From contig JAHHIJ010000004.1 of NCBI GenBank assembly GCA_019358985.1, positions 124,001 through 188,000 on the forward strand: DNA of 64,000 nt. The letters run 5' to 3'. A program made the translations under genes and the position numbers. The first letter of the stretch is position 1, and each line of letters begins with the position of its first letter. Positions 45,818 through 54,115 of the stretch are shown piece by piece. The DNA is from Tolypothrix brevis GSE-NOS-MK-07-07A (GTDB lineage: Bacteria > Cyanobacteriota > Cyanobacteriia > Cyanobacteriales > Nostocaceae). A model generated the notes under the pieces. That model was not told the DNA's origin. It ran no database searches and worked only from the letters and a program-made list of their open reading frames with translations.

Positions 45818-46270
45818 TCAAATATTTAAATCGCGCAAAGCCAGACGAATTTGCTCCACACGTCTGCGATTAACACCAAGGTCACTTTCTCCGATGCGAG
45901 ATGCCGAGCGCAGGTGAATTACGTTTTCATCGTTCGGGAAATAAAATTCTACATCATCAACAAATTTAAAAATGCGGCTTTTACTTGTAGCATGAATGTA
46001 ATTATCCGTCTGTTCTATAACGGATGTGCGAGGAACAACGGTAAGGACTTTTTGTAATATTTCTCTTGCTTTATTTCGGTTTACATGATATTCAATCGGG
46101 TCAATGGCGTGTTTGTCATCACCACCAAGACTTACAACACAGTTGTTTGAAGCCGGACAATTAGTAAGATGACCGTTACTTACTCCCACGGCACTTGCAG
46201 CAGTAGGAAGCATTAAACTACCAGTCAGGGTCAGAAATATCAATAAAGCGAACGCAATTAGACGAGACAT
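45818..46270 (-). CDS. DUF1499 protein with signal peptide
   Basis: 150 residues from ATG 46270 (GAGGAG 9 bases upstream; the frame to 46288 would start at a TTG inside the ribosome site). Signal peptide MSRLIAFALLIFLTLTGSLM ... AASAV. Mature DUF1499 domain: NCVVSLGGDDKHAIDPIEYH, VVPRTSVIEQTDNYIHATSK, SRIFKFVDDVEFYFPNDENV and IHLRSASRIGESDLGVNRRR. Periplasmic or lumenal; function not known. Confidence 0.88.
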   Translation of the reverse strand: MSRLIAFALLIFLTLTGSLMLPTAASAVGVSNGHLTNCPASNNCVVSLGGDDKHAIDPIEYHVNRNKAREILQKVLTVVPRTSVIEQTDNYIHATSKSRIFKFVDDVEFYFPNDENVIHLRSASRIGESDLGVNRRRVEQIRLALRDLNI

Positions 46271-46288
46271 TATAAATTCACTCCTCAA

Positions 46289-46883
46289 AGTTTAAGGTTG
46301 GGTACATTTAACTCTACCTACATTATTCTCCTCCTTGATTGCCACGCTGTACGTGAAAATAGCAAAGAAAGAATATTGAAACTCAATTACTGATCGAGGA
46401 GTAATTTAGCCAACCAAAAGTGTCTATTCACCTTGCTATTATTGCTGTCAATAAGCCAATCAAGCCAAAAATTGACCAACAATTCAGATTTCCATTAGAC
46501 ATCGACCGAATTTAATTATGCGTTGCCCCAAACCCTTGTAGAGACGTAGCACTGCTACGTCTTTACCTCTTTTCCGGAGATTTCCATTGGTCATGAACAC
46601 AAAATTATTCTACTAGGGTTGCTACTGTATTCCCTGGTTATTCCAACTAATTTTCGCTCATATTTGGCTGGTATCAGCTTTGTTGTGACCAACAGAACCC
46701 ATGATTGAAGAGGGGTGAAGATTTTAATAGTGTGCGATCGCTTTTATGTTGAAGGAGAGCGATGCCACTTAGACATAAGCAACTCTTATTCTCCACATCC
46801 ATTATTATTTGTCAAGCTGTCTTGACCTTTCGTAATAATATTGTTATATTTATTTACATAAAGTAACAAATCTCAAAAAAACT
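46289..46883. other. Intergenic region between divergent genes
   Basis: Contains a family B repeat (46489-46590), and AT-rich DNA before psb34 which probably includes its promoter. No gene seen. Confidence 0.5.
46489..46590. repeat. Family B repeat (reverse)
   Basis: TTTCCATTAGACATCGACCG, AATTTAATTATGCGTTGCCC, CAAACCCTTGTAGAGACGTA, GCACTGCTACGTCTTTACCT, CTTTTCCGGAGATTTCCATT. The full-length form with both ends. Confidence 0.82.
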
Positions 46884-47054
46884 ATGTATACAACAGTTAA
46901 CGAAGACGGCGTTTTAAATAACTACGCAAATGAACCCCAGATATACTATGCAGAGTACCCAGCAATTTGGGAACAGCGCAAATACGTTGTGCAGTCTGTT
47001 TTTGCCACAATGATAGTCACCACTCTAGTTTTGGTTGGCTTGAGCGTTAGTTAA
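46884..47054 (+). CDS. psb34: Psb34-like photosystem II assembly protein (Ssl1498 family)
   Basis: 56 residues. The soluble N-terminus MYTTVNEDGVLNNYANEPQI then YYAEYPAIWEQRKYVVQSVF leads into one transmembrane helix (FATMIVTTLVLVGLSVS). The pattern matches the ssl1498 family of HliP-like small proteins, named Psb34, which associates with CP47 during photosystem II assembly and repair. A terminator follows at 47103. Confidence 0.85.
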   Translation: MYTTVNEDGVLNNYANEPQIYYAEYPAIWEQRKYVVQSVFATMIVTTLVLVGLSVS

Positions 47055-47102
47055 AATTTTTTGATTTTGGTATCTCATTGACATTTAGACTTCTCCCAAT
47101 CA

Positions 47103-47129
47103 CCTCGGTTGCTTTCGCCGGGGTTTTTT
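47103..47129 (+). terminator. Rho-independent terminator after psb34
   Basis: CCTCGG and CCGGGG pair (one G-T) around TTGCTTTCG, followed by TTTTTT. Confidence 0.75.
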
Positions 47130-47417
47130 CTTGTTGATGGCATTGAAATTGACAAAGGCGAACTCGAAAAACTGACAAGCTCAGTGTCTTCAGATCTGAG
47201 TAGATTTTATTTTTGAAAAAATCTAAGTATACCTAGGGTGTGTTAGCGACGACAGTACGGCACTACCCTTTATGTTTTGGCGCGATCCTTCCTACGGCAT
47301 AACACAACGCTCGTGACCTCGGCAATGCATTGGCTGCCCTACGTATCTTTTCAAAAATCAAATATGAGTCTTATAAGTGTCAAAATATTAAGTGTAAAGT
47401 TTATTGACAAAATCACT

Positions 47418-47702
47418 ATGCCGAAAGCAACTTGGAATGGCGCCGTTTTAGCCGAAAGCGATAAAACTGTAGTTGTGGAAAACAACCATTACTTTCCCAA
47501 AGACGCAATTAACCAACAATACTTCAAAGAAAGTAACACCCAGTCCACTTGTCCGTGGAAAGGTGTCGCTAGTTATTACAGCATCGAAGTTGATGGACAA
47601 GTTAACAAAGACGCTGCTTGGTATTATCCTACCGCCAAAGAGAAAGCGAAAAATATCGAAGGCTATGTAGCTTTCTGGAAAGGGGTAAAAGTCGAAGCTT
47701 AA
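47418..47702 (+). CDS. DUF427 domain protein
   Basis: 94 residues from ATG 47418 (MPKATWNGAVLAESDKTVVV). DUF427 signs: ENNHYFPKDAINQQYFKES, STCPWKGVASYYSIEVDG, AAWYYPTAKEKAKNIEGYVA then FWKGVKVE. Upstream codons back to 47277 do not match the family and are excluded. Small soluble protein of unknown function. Confidence 0.88.
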   Translation: MPKATWNGAVLAESDKTVVVENNHYFPKDAINQQYFKESNTQSTCPWKGVASYYSIEVDGQVNKDAAWYYPTAKEKAKNIEGYVAFWKGVKVEA

Positions 47703-48091
47703 AGCCTCCTTGTAGTCAGCGCTACTCTGCGAGAAGCCGCTTTGCGTCTACAGCGCTGAAGCGCCGACTACAACACCCACCCTTACATCACTACACCCCT
47801 ACACCCCTGCACCCTTACACCCCTCATAGTTATTGTCATTCAACCTGTTATGGTAAGTTGAAGATAGGCACTACAAATGACTAAGAAGCGCAATTAATAA
47901 CTCAAATATTCAGCTTCTCGTAAACAACACGCCGCCAAGCGTGCAAATAAATAGCAGTTGTTTGCGTTGTTCCTAATTTTTCCCACATATCAACAAAACC
48001 ATTTCAAGCAAGCTATTTGCCTAGTAAATCATTCTGTTTTCAACAAAGCAATAGCTTAATTCAGGGAGCATCTACATAATAGGAGGTCAAG
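47703..48091. other. Intergenic region with short repeats
   Basis: A GTAGTCAGCGCT ... AGCGCCGACTAC inverted repeat (47714-47771) is followed by an imperfect CACCCCTACACCCCTGCACC tandem tract to 47823. No gene found. AGGAGG at 48081-48086 serves the next gene. Confidence 0.5.
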
Positions 48092-48532
48092 ATGAGCCGT
48101 CTTCTTTATGAAAGTTCAGTTTCATTTGAAGGGTATCTCATCATCCCCTTTGTCTATGGCAAAGTGGATAATTACGAGATTTATTCTTACAAACTCTTGT
48201 CAGAAATCGGGCAAACAAGCCAATTTCACAAAGCAGAAAATCCGGCAGAAATGTATGGCAATAGCTTGAGTAATATCATTGATATTGCCAAAGAGCATAT
48301 TGAGAAACATTCAAGTTTGGTGAGTCATGGTGATAGTTTCCGGCGTCGCTACACGTACCACCAAAATTTGATTATCGTCTTTCAACAGGATGATAAATAT
48401 TTCTACGACCATTATCCACCGGAATTCTTGAATAATATTGCCGCACCCAAATTATTCAAGTCAGAATATGAATGCTTGAATTGGATTAAACAAGGGCTTG
48501 ATATGCGACATACGCGGCAAAGGGTAAGATAA
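48092..48532 (+). CDS. Hypothetical protein
   Basis: 146 residues with a strong AGGAGG site 5 bases before the ATG. Soluble and aromatic-rich: SFEGYLIIPFVYGKVDNYEI, SHGDSFRRRYTYHQNLIIVF, QQDDKYFYDHYPPEFLNNIA, CLNWIKQGLDMRHTRQR. No family recognised. Monocistronic by position. Confidence 0.65.
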   Translation: MSRLLYESSVSFEGYLIIPFVYGKVDNYEIYSYKLLSEIGQTSQFHKAENPAEMYGNSLSNIIDIAKEHIEKHSSLVSHGDSFRRRYTYHQNLIIVFQQDDKYFYDHYPPEFLNNIAAPKLFKSEYECLNWIKQGLDMRHTRQRVR

Positions 48533-48535
48533 ATT

Positions 48536-48606
48536 AATTATGCGTTGCCCGAAAATGAATGTAGAGACGTAACATTGCTACGTCTCTTTTCTACCAGATG
48601 TCTATT
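48536..48606. repeat. Family B repeat (reverse, shortened)
   Basis: TTAATTATGCGTTGCCCGAA, AATGTAGAGACGTAACATTG, CTACGTCTCTTTTCTACCAG, ATGTCTA. The core is GACGTAACATTGCTACGTC, with an imperfect centre. Confidence 0.75.
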
Positions 48607-48780
48607 CGGGAGCATCCCAGTTTTTATTTCGCGACCATAAAAAAATAAACCTGTCATTGCGTTCGCGTAGCGTCTCGTAGAGAGGAGGAACGACGTTCGC
48701 GGAGCGTGTCGCAGACAAGCAATCGCATAGACTTGTTCTAATACGGTTCGGATAAGATTTTTTGATGAAAATTATAGATC

Positions 48781-48950
48781 AATACGGTTCAGTTAAGGTT
48801 TTTAACTTATATATTCTGTTGAGAACCAAGACTTGGGGGATTCTCCCCCAAACCCCCAATTGGGGGACGGTTGCGTCCCCCAAACCCCCTCCAAAAAGTC
48901 GATCTGTTTTGTTTGTGGTAATTGATTTATGTTCTTAACTGAACTGTATT
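48781..48950. repeat. Family F element (AATACGGTTCAGTTAAG ... CTTAACTGAACTGTATT)
   Basis: 17-base terminal inverted repeats with two mismatches, enclosing a GGGGGATTCTCCCCCAAACC then CCCAATTGGGGGACGG hairpin region. A single end (CTTAACTGAACTGTATTGG) also occurs at 41570-41588. Confidence 0.75.
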
Positions 48951-49186
48951 GAATTATAGATCACAAAGACGCAAGGGAATCGCCGTCTCTACAAAGGACT
49001 TTTTATTGTAAAGACGGCGATTCCCTTGCGTCTCTTGCCTTAACACCAAGCGTATTGAGACTTGTTCTAAGCTGAAAAACCCTGCAATTACTTCGCTTCA
49101 CTTCGTTACGCTCGCAATGACAGAATATTTAAAAAAGCGGGATGCTCCCTTTCTATTTGGGGTAAATTGGCTAAAAGCTTTTTGCT

Positions 49187-50416
49187 TTACTCCCTCAATA
49201 ATAGATAATATAGCTCACCTTTATTTACTATAGAACCAGCGCGATCGCCTGCTTGTTTGCCGACACCAATATAATAGTCAACTCGACCGGGAGATTTGAT
49301 TGCACCTCCTGTATCTTGGTCGAGGACGTAGCGACTCACAAGACGCTGTTCAATTTTACCTTGATTGATAAATGGAAAAGAACCGTGAATTATCGCTAAT
49401 GCACCGGGAGGCATTAAGGTTTTATCTGTAGCAATTGACCTTTCCGGGGTAATTGGGACGTTGAGACTACCGCTAGCGGGGGCATTTTTTGTGTCTTTAA
49501 AGAAGATAAAACGAGGATTTCGAGGTAAGTAGATGTTTTGGCTTTGGGGATTTTTTCCCAGGTAATTAATCACTTTTTCTAAAGTAATTCCTTCTTGCTG
49601 TAGTTTGCCATCTTTAATTAATTCCTTACCTAAGCTGACATAATCGTGGTCGGTGTTTCCGGCATAGTTAATTGTTGTAGTAGTTCCATCAGAAAGTTTC
49701 AAGACAGCAGAACCTTGGACTTGGGCAATAAAAGCATCCATCCGCGATTTTAACCAAAATAATTCTAAACCTTTGAGTTTGCTTTTTCCTGCTTGTAAAG
49801 CATCTGCACCTTCCAATTCTAAACGGGTGGGATGGGGTTTACTCCAGGTTTGAAAATCATCGGGTAAGCGGTAGACAGGATAACGATATTCTGCTGTAGG
49901 TTTGCGACTTGCTACATAAATTGGTTTGTAATAACCAGTAAATAAAATAGTGCCTTGATTGTCGGAACCGATAGATTTATAAAATGTAAACTCTTTGTTG
50001 ACAGCAGCTTGTAATTCTTGGGCATTTGGGGAATTAACAACTATTTCACGAAATCTTTTCAGGCTTTTTTCAACTTTTAGTTGGGTGATTTCGGGAATAA
50101 TATAATTTTGATAAGCCGTTTTTGCGGCTGGTGTTTGCAGGTAACTTAAACTATAGTCAATTGCTTTGATTAAATTCTGTTTATCCCCAGGTTGACCCCA
50201 AATTTGATTGTCGAGTAAATAATTTTTATCTTGTGGTAATGAAGATTGTAATAATAAAGGTGTTGTGGTGGGAGTTGCTTGAGGTTTTGGTGATGATGTT
50301 TGATTTTCTTGGCTAACTGGTTGCTGATTATTACAACCTAGTAGAGGTAAACAAAAAAAATAAGTTGTGAGGATTAGCTTTGCTAATTTATTTGGACGCT
50401 GATGTTTATCTTGCAT
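49187..50416 (-). CDS. mltA: Membrane-bound lytic transglycosylase A (MltA)
   Basis: 409 residues. Lipoprotein signal with lipobox LLGC (Cys28). The mature part begins with a Ser/Thr/Pro/Gln linker, then the MltA domain (FTGYYKPIYVASRKPTAEYR, YPVYRLP, KLKGLELFWLKSRMDAFIAQ, VQGSAVLKLSDG), then the 3D domain with the catalytic-Asp region YVLDQDTGGAIKSPGRVDYY and GVGKQAGDRAG. It cleaves peptidoglycan glycan strands, giving 1,6-anhydro ends. Probably tethered to a membrane, facing the wall. Confidence 0.94.
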   Translation of the reverse strand: MQDKHQRPNKLAKLILTTYFFCLPLLGCNNQQPVSQENQTSSPKPQATPTTTPLLLQSSLPQDKNYLLDNQIWGQPGDKQNLIKAIDYSLSYLQTPAAKTAYQNYIIPEITQLKVEKSLKRFREIVVNSPNAQELQAAVNKEFTFYKSIGSDNQGTILFTGYYKPIYVASRKPTAEYRYPVYRLPDDFQTWSKPHPTRLELEGADALQAGKSKLKGLELFWLKSRMDAFIAQVQGSAVLKLSDGTTTTINYAGNTDHDYVSLGKELIKDGKLQQEGITLEKVINYLGKNPQSQNIYLPRNPRFIFFKDTKNAPASGSLNVPITPERSIATDKTLMPPGALAIIHGSFPFINQGKIEQRLVSRYVLDQDTGGAIKSPGRVDYYIGVGKQAGDRAGSIVNKGELYYLLLRE

Positions 50417-50442
50417 GATTATTAGATTTTGTGAAACTTGAC

Positions 50443-50503
50443 AAAGACGTAGCAGTGCTACGTCTCTACACGTATTTGATTAGAGCGCAATTTGCTGTAT
50501 TAC
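50443..50503. repeat. Partial family C repeat
   Basis: CAAAGACGTAGCAGTGCTAC, GTCTCTACACGTATTTGATT, AGAGCGCAATTTGCTGTA. Its right end overlaps the last codon of the GT39 gene (stop at 50500-50502). Confidence 0.7.
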
Positions 50504-52254
50504 TGGAGTTTACAGTGATAAAGCTTGTATTCATAGCCGTTTACAGATGGCAAAGATTGCATATCAGCAGCACATTTTTTCACTTCTTCTGGAAGAGGTG
50601 CATAAAAGTTTACTAACCATAAATCCAGAGGTTGTGGAAGCTTTTTTAAAGTATGAAGCAAAGCATCAGAAGAAGTATTGGGGTTTTGGTCTTGATGAGC
50701 GAGGAGAAATAGCGGAGTGGGGGAAGTTAAATTTTGGATTTTAAATTCCCTGGCTACCCCCATCATTTCCCCAATATGTACATGAGTTCTTTGAGTGGTT
50801 GCAATCAATACTGGTACTTGAGATGTTTTTTGAATTAGTTCTACAAAGAGATCAGGACGATAGTATTTTTGATAGCCTAGATTGCTTAAAACTGTCACTG
50901 CGCTGAAAAATCCCATTAGCAAAATTATGCCTACAACCTTTTTTCCAGAACTTCTTGGACGTCCAACTTGAGGATGCCAGGAAAGTGCGAAACTTGCTCC
51001 TAATAAAACTATGACAGCAGGAAAGTAAACAAAGTTATAGCGGGCGCCCCGTGTTAAGTCAATTCCGAGAAAATAGGTGAAGATAAAAAATAAAGCGATC
51101 GCACTCAAAACTAGAAGAATAAACACCTGAGTCATCAAATGAGTTTCTGGCTGTTTTAACCGAACCTTCAAACCACCAAACAAAATTGGTAATAACCAAA
51201 TAAAATAAATCAGCATCACTGCCCCAGAAACAAGCACAATCCATAGATGGGGTGATTCAACTGGTAGTAAAAACTGCATTGTTACCCATGCAGCAAAAGC
51301 TTGAAAAAGTGGGCTAATCCAAGCAAATCCCACACGCGGAGCTTGAATCCAATCAGTTAATTTATCTCCGTAGCTATTCTGTAAAAACACTGGCAACCAA
51401 ACTACACCCGCAACAAAAGTGCCAGCCGCAACTGCATAGATGCGCGACCAGGGGGAGTGGGTAGAGGAGGGGGGGAGTGGGGGAGTGGGGGGAACAAAAT
51501 AATTCTTTTTTCCCAATGCCCAATGCCCAATGCCCAATGCCCTCAACTGTTGCCAAGCAAGAAAAATCAAAACAAAGGCTTCAGTGCAGAGGGTAAGGGT
51601 GAAAAAGTAATGAGTCGCAATGCCTAAAGCATTAATTAACACCCAGGAAAGTGCTGTTAAAATTGGTAGTTGCGTGCGGGTTTGGATATGACGTGTAGCG
51701 ATTACCAAACAGGCAAAAGAAGCAATTACCCACAAAATGGCTAAAGTGTAGTGACGCGCTTCTTGTGCGAGAAAAATGCCGAAGGGTGATACTGCCATTA
51801 TCGCTGCTGCAATATGAGCAACCAAGCGGGAGCGAAAAGTCAACCAACTTAAGGCATAAATAGCTGGGATGGATAATGCACCGAAAACAGCCGAAAGCGA
51901 TCGCGCTCCCCACAATGACACTAAACCATCTTGTGTGGGAAATAACCGCATCCACCAGTGAGCTAGCATAAAATAAAGTGGCGGATGGTTACTTTCAGTG
52001 CTTAAGTGTGTCCAGACGTCATTGATGCTAGCATTGGCTGTAGAACGTAGTGGCTGCAACAAAACATCAGGAGCGATCGCTTGATCTAAAGGTACTGGCA
52101 AAAAACTATTCCCCAGGCTAAATACCAGGGTAGAAAACTCATCAGTCCAAGGAGGTTTTGCAGTTAAGTTGATTAACCGCAAACCGATACCGATGAATAA
52201 CCACATCAAAAGCAGTAAGGGGTGAAAAGTGCGTTTGTAAAGGGAAAATTTCAT
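50500..52254 (-). CDS. GT39-type (ArnT/PMT-like) membrane glycosyltransferase
   Basis: 584 residues with about 11 transmembrane helices. The N-terminal loop PPWTDEFSTLVFSLGN carries the Asp-Glu motif of GT39/GT83 lipid-linked-sugar transferases; further marks are HPPLYFMLAHWWMRLFPTQD, GARSLSAVFGALSIPAIYAL and FLAQEARHYTLAIL. Donor and acceptor unknown. Near the middle, GIGHWALGKKNYFVPPTPPL then PPSSTHSPWSRI is translated from low-complexity repeats and replaces or extends an inter-helix loop without breaking the frame. Confidence 0.85.
   Translation of the reverse strand: MKFSLYKRTFHPLLLLMWLFIGIGLRLINLTAKPPWTDEFSTLVFSLGNSFLPVPLDQAIAPDVLLQPLRSTANASINDVWTHLSTESNHPPLYFMLAHWWMRLFPTQDGLVSLWGARSLSAVFGALSIPAIYALSWLTFRSRLVAHIAAAIMAVSPFGIFLAQEARHYTLAILWVIASFACLVIATRHIQTRTQLPILTALSWVLINALGIATHYFFTLTLCTEAFVLIFLAWQQLRALGIGHWALGKKNYFVPPTPPLPPSSTHSPWSRIYAVAAGTFVAGVVWLPVFLQNSYGDKLTDWIQAPRVGFAWISPLFQAFAAWVTMQFLLPVESPHLWIVLVSGAVMLIYFIWLLPILFGGLKVRLKQPETHLMTQVFILLVLSAIALFFIFTYFLGIDLTRGARYNFVYFPAVIVLLGASFALSWHPQVGRPRSSGKKVVGIILLMGFFSAVTVLSNLGYQKYYRPDLFVELIQKTSQVPVLIATTQRTHVHIGEMMGVAREFKIQNLTSPTPLFLLAHQDQNPNTSSDALLHTLKKLPQPLDLWLVNFYAPLPEEVKKCAADMQSLPSVNGYEYKLYHCKLQ
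51440..51543. repeat. In-frame low-complexity insertion within the GT39 gene
   Basis: CAGGGGGAGTGGGTAGAGGA, GGGGGGGAGTGGGGGAGTGG type sequence, then four tandem CCCAATG units (51512-51542). Same kind of G-rich tract as in intergenic regions at 37178 and 59020, here open in the coding frame. Confidence 0.75.
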
Positions 52255-52669
52255 TTTGGTGGCAGCAAACAGTCAATTTGTAAATATAGACTTGGGATTT
52301 GAGATTTGTGTTCAATCTAAAGTCCCAAGTCTATATCTAATAACAAATTGCTTCAAATATATAATCCTCTAACAGAAGATTCCCTGTCTCCTTCCTATTT
52401 TTCCCAGTTCCACACAGTTGTCAAAGCGATCGCAATGTTTTAGCCAAAATAATTGTGACTTGAACCAGACACAGCAAGGATTACAGCTTTTTCACCCTCT
52501 GCTTTTGCTTTTTTATACTAAAAAGCGACTCGCTGTAACGAGAAAAACCCTGAGATAATTGCACACGCAGCAGGCACCAATGGGGTTGATTGAAAAACAG
52601 AAAACTATTTGGAAAGTATAAAGCCAGATTACTGCCACAATAAAGATGTGCTATGTTTAGAAAATTTTT
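52255..52669. other. Divergent promoter region, no gene found
   Basis: Contains AT-rich DNA with the pair GACTTGGGATTTGAGATTTG / AAAGTCCCAAGTCTATAT (inverted TAGACTTGGGA/TCCCAAGTCTA, 52288-52332). No ORF of note. cofH starts with GTG at 52670 without a clear ribosome site. Confidence 0.5.
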
Positions 52670-53809
52670 GTGACTACTGCAACTTTTGATGCTATTCTTG
52701 ACCGCGCCGGTAGCGGGTATGATTTGTCTCCTGAAGAAGGAGTAGTTTTATTAAAACAAACCGATGCAAGTGCGATCGCTTCTATTCGCTCGACAGCTGA
52801 TAAACTCCGCTATACTCAAGCTGGTGATACTGTCACCTACGTAATTAATCGCAATATTAACTTTACTAATATCTGTGAACAGCACTGTAGTTTCTGCGCT
52901 TTCCGGCGCGATGATGGTGAAGCGGGTGCTTATTGGTTGGATTGGGCGCAAATTTTGCCAAAATTGACAGATGGGGTACAGCGAGGTGCGACGGAAATTT
53001 GTATGCAAGGAGGATTAAATCTCCAAGCAAAGGTTAATGGTAAGTCTTTGCCCTATTACCTCAACTTAGTAGAAAGCATTAAGCAAGAATTTCCTCATTT
53101 GCATTTACACGCATTCTCTCCCCAGGAAGTCCAATTTATTGCCAGGGAAGACAATCTGAAGTATATTGATGTAATTACTGCTTTCCGGGATGCTGGTGTT
53201 GGTTCAATGCCAGGAACAGCAGCTGAAGTGTTAAATGATGATGTGCGACGGGTATTGTGTCCAGAAAAGATTGACACAGCTACTTGGTTAGAAATTGTCA
53301 GTACAGCGCACAAATTAGGTTTGTCTACTACTTGCACTATGCTGTCAGGACATATTGAAACCCCAGAACAGCAAATAGAGCATTTAGAAAAATTGCGCGA
53401 GTTGCAAAAAAGCGCCATTAATCAAGGCTACCCAGCTCGCATTACTGAATTTATTTTACTACCCTTTGTCGGACAAGAAGCACCCAAATCTCTACGCCGC
53501 CGTGTCGGACGCGATCAACCCGTTTTAAATGATGCACTGCTGCTTACCGCTGTTGCGCGGATTTACTTAGGAAATTGGATTTCTAACCATCAGCCAAGCT
53601 GGGTAAAACTGGGGTTAGCAGGTGCGATGGAAGCTTTAGTTTGGGGTTGTAATGATATCGGCGGCACCTTAATGGAAGAACATATTACCACAATGGCAGG
53701 TGCTTTGGGTGGCACTTGTATGGAAGTTGAAACTTTGCAAGCTGCTGTTACTTCTTTAGGAAGACCTTATCAACAAAGGGATACTCTTTATCAGAGAGTT
53801 GGTGGTTAA
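52670..53809 (+). CDS. cofH: CofH, 5-amino-6-(D-ribitylamino)uracil-L-tyrosine 4-hydroxyphenyl transferase
   Basis: 379 residues from GTG. Radical SAM enzyme: CEQHCSFC gives Cys69, Cys73 and Cys76 (CX3CX2C), then [60 protein letters not shown] and [20 protein letters not shown]. With CofG it builds 7,8-didemethyl-8-hydroxy-5-deazariboflavin (F0), used in cyanobacteria as the antenna of DNA photolyase. No cofG is adjacent. There is no link to the peptide island 25 kb away. Confidence 0.94.
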   Translation: MTTATFDAILDRAGSGYDLSPEEGVVLLKQTDASAIASIRSTADKLRYTQAGDTVTYVINRNINFTNICEQHCSFCAFRRDDGEAGAYWLDWAQILPKLTDGVQRGATEICMQGGLNLQAKVNGKSLPYYLNLVESIKQEFPHLHLHAFSPQEVQFIAREDNLKYIDVITAFRDAGVGSMPGTAAEVLNDDVRRVLCPEKIDTATWLEIVSTAHKLGLSTTCTMLSGHIETPEQQIEHLEKLRELQKSAINQGYPARITEFILLPFVGQEAPKSLRRRVGRDQPVLNDALLLTAVARIYLGNWISNHQPSWVKLGLAGAMEALVWGCNDIGGTLMEEHITTMAGALGGTCMEVETLQAAVTSLGRPYQQRDTLYQRVGG

Positions 53810-53810
53810 T

Positions 53811-53919
53811 TACAGCAAATTTCAGTTAGACGAGGTACATGAGTAAAACCCCAAACCCGCTCACAGACGTAGCATTGCTACGTCTCTACGTGTATTTCAT
53901 CACAGCGCAATCTGCTGTA
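53811..53919. repeat. Family C repeat, full length
   Basis: TACAGCAAATTTCAGTTAGA, CGAGGTACATGAGTAAAACC, CCAAACCCGCTCACAGACGT, AGCATTGCTACGTCTCTACG, TGTATTTCATCACAGCGCAA, TCTGCTGTA. Confidence 0.82.
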
Positions 53920-54060
53920 TATTATGTCCGTTTAATTGACATCAACAGGATTTAGGCAATCACTACGCAGTTACGTCATTGCGACGCAAGGAAGCAATCT
54001 CAAAGTCTTGTTTTCTCCCTACTATTGCGTAAATCCTAATCAATAAAAAAATCCAAAACC

Positions 54061-54095
54061 CTTACAGAGACGTAGCAGTGCTACGTCTCTGTAAG
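54061..54095. repeat. Palindromic core with compensated arm change
   Basis: CTTACAGAGACGTAGCAGTG then CTACGTCTCTGTAAG. Compared with the usual GTAGAGACG/CGTCTCTAC arms, ACAGAGACG/CGTCTCTGT differs on both sides, keeping pairing. It lies 20 bases past the transglutaminase-gene stop. Confidence 0.82.
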
Positions 54096-54115
54096 GTGTA
54101 GGTAGTTGACGAGGG

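Larger units (their letters stand above)
48533..49186. other. Repeat-rich intergenic region
   Basis: Holds a family B repeat (48536-48606), a GCGTTCGCG unit (48659-48718), a family F element (48781-48950) and the inverted pair GACGCAAGGGAATCGCCGTC (48967-48986) and AAGACGGCGATTCCCTTGCG (49011-49030). No gene. Confidence 0.65.

Noticed and set aside
47277-47417. Upstream extension of the DUF427 protein
   Set aside because: No similarity to the family before MPKATWNG; includes repeat-like DNA.
52670-53809. Radical SAM enzyme as a peptide-modifying partner of the island
   Set aside because: The sequence is CofH for F0 biosynthesis, 25 kb away and outside the precursor block.
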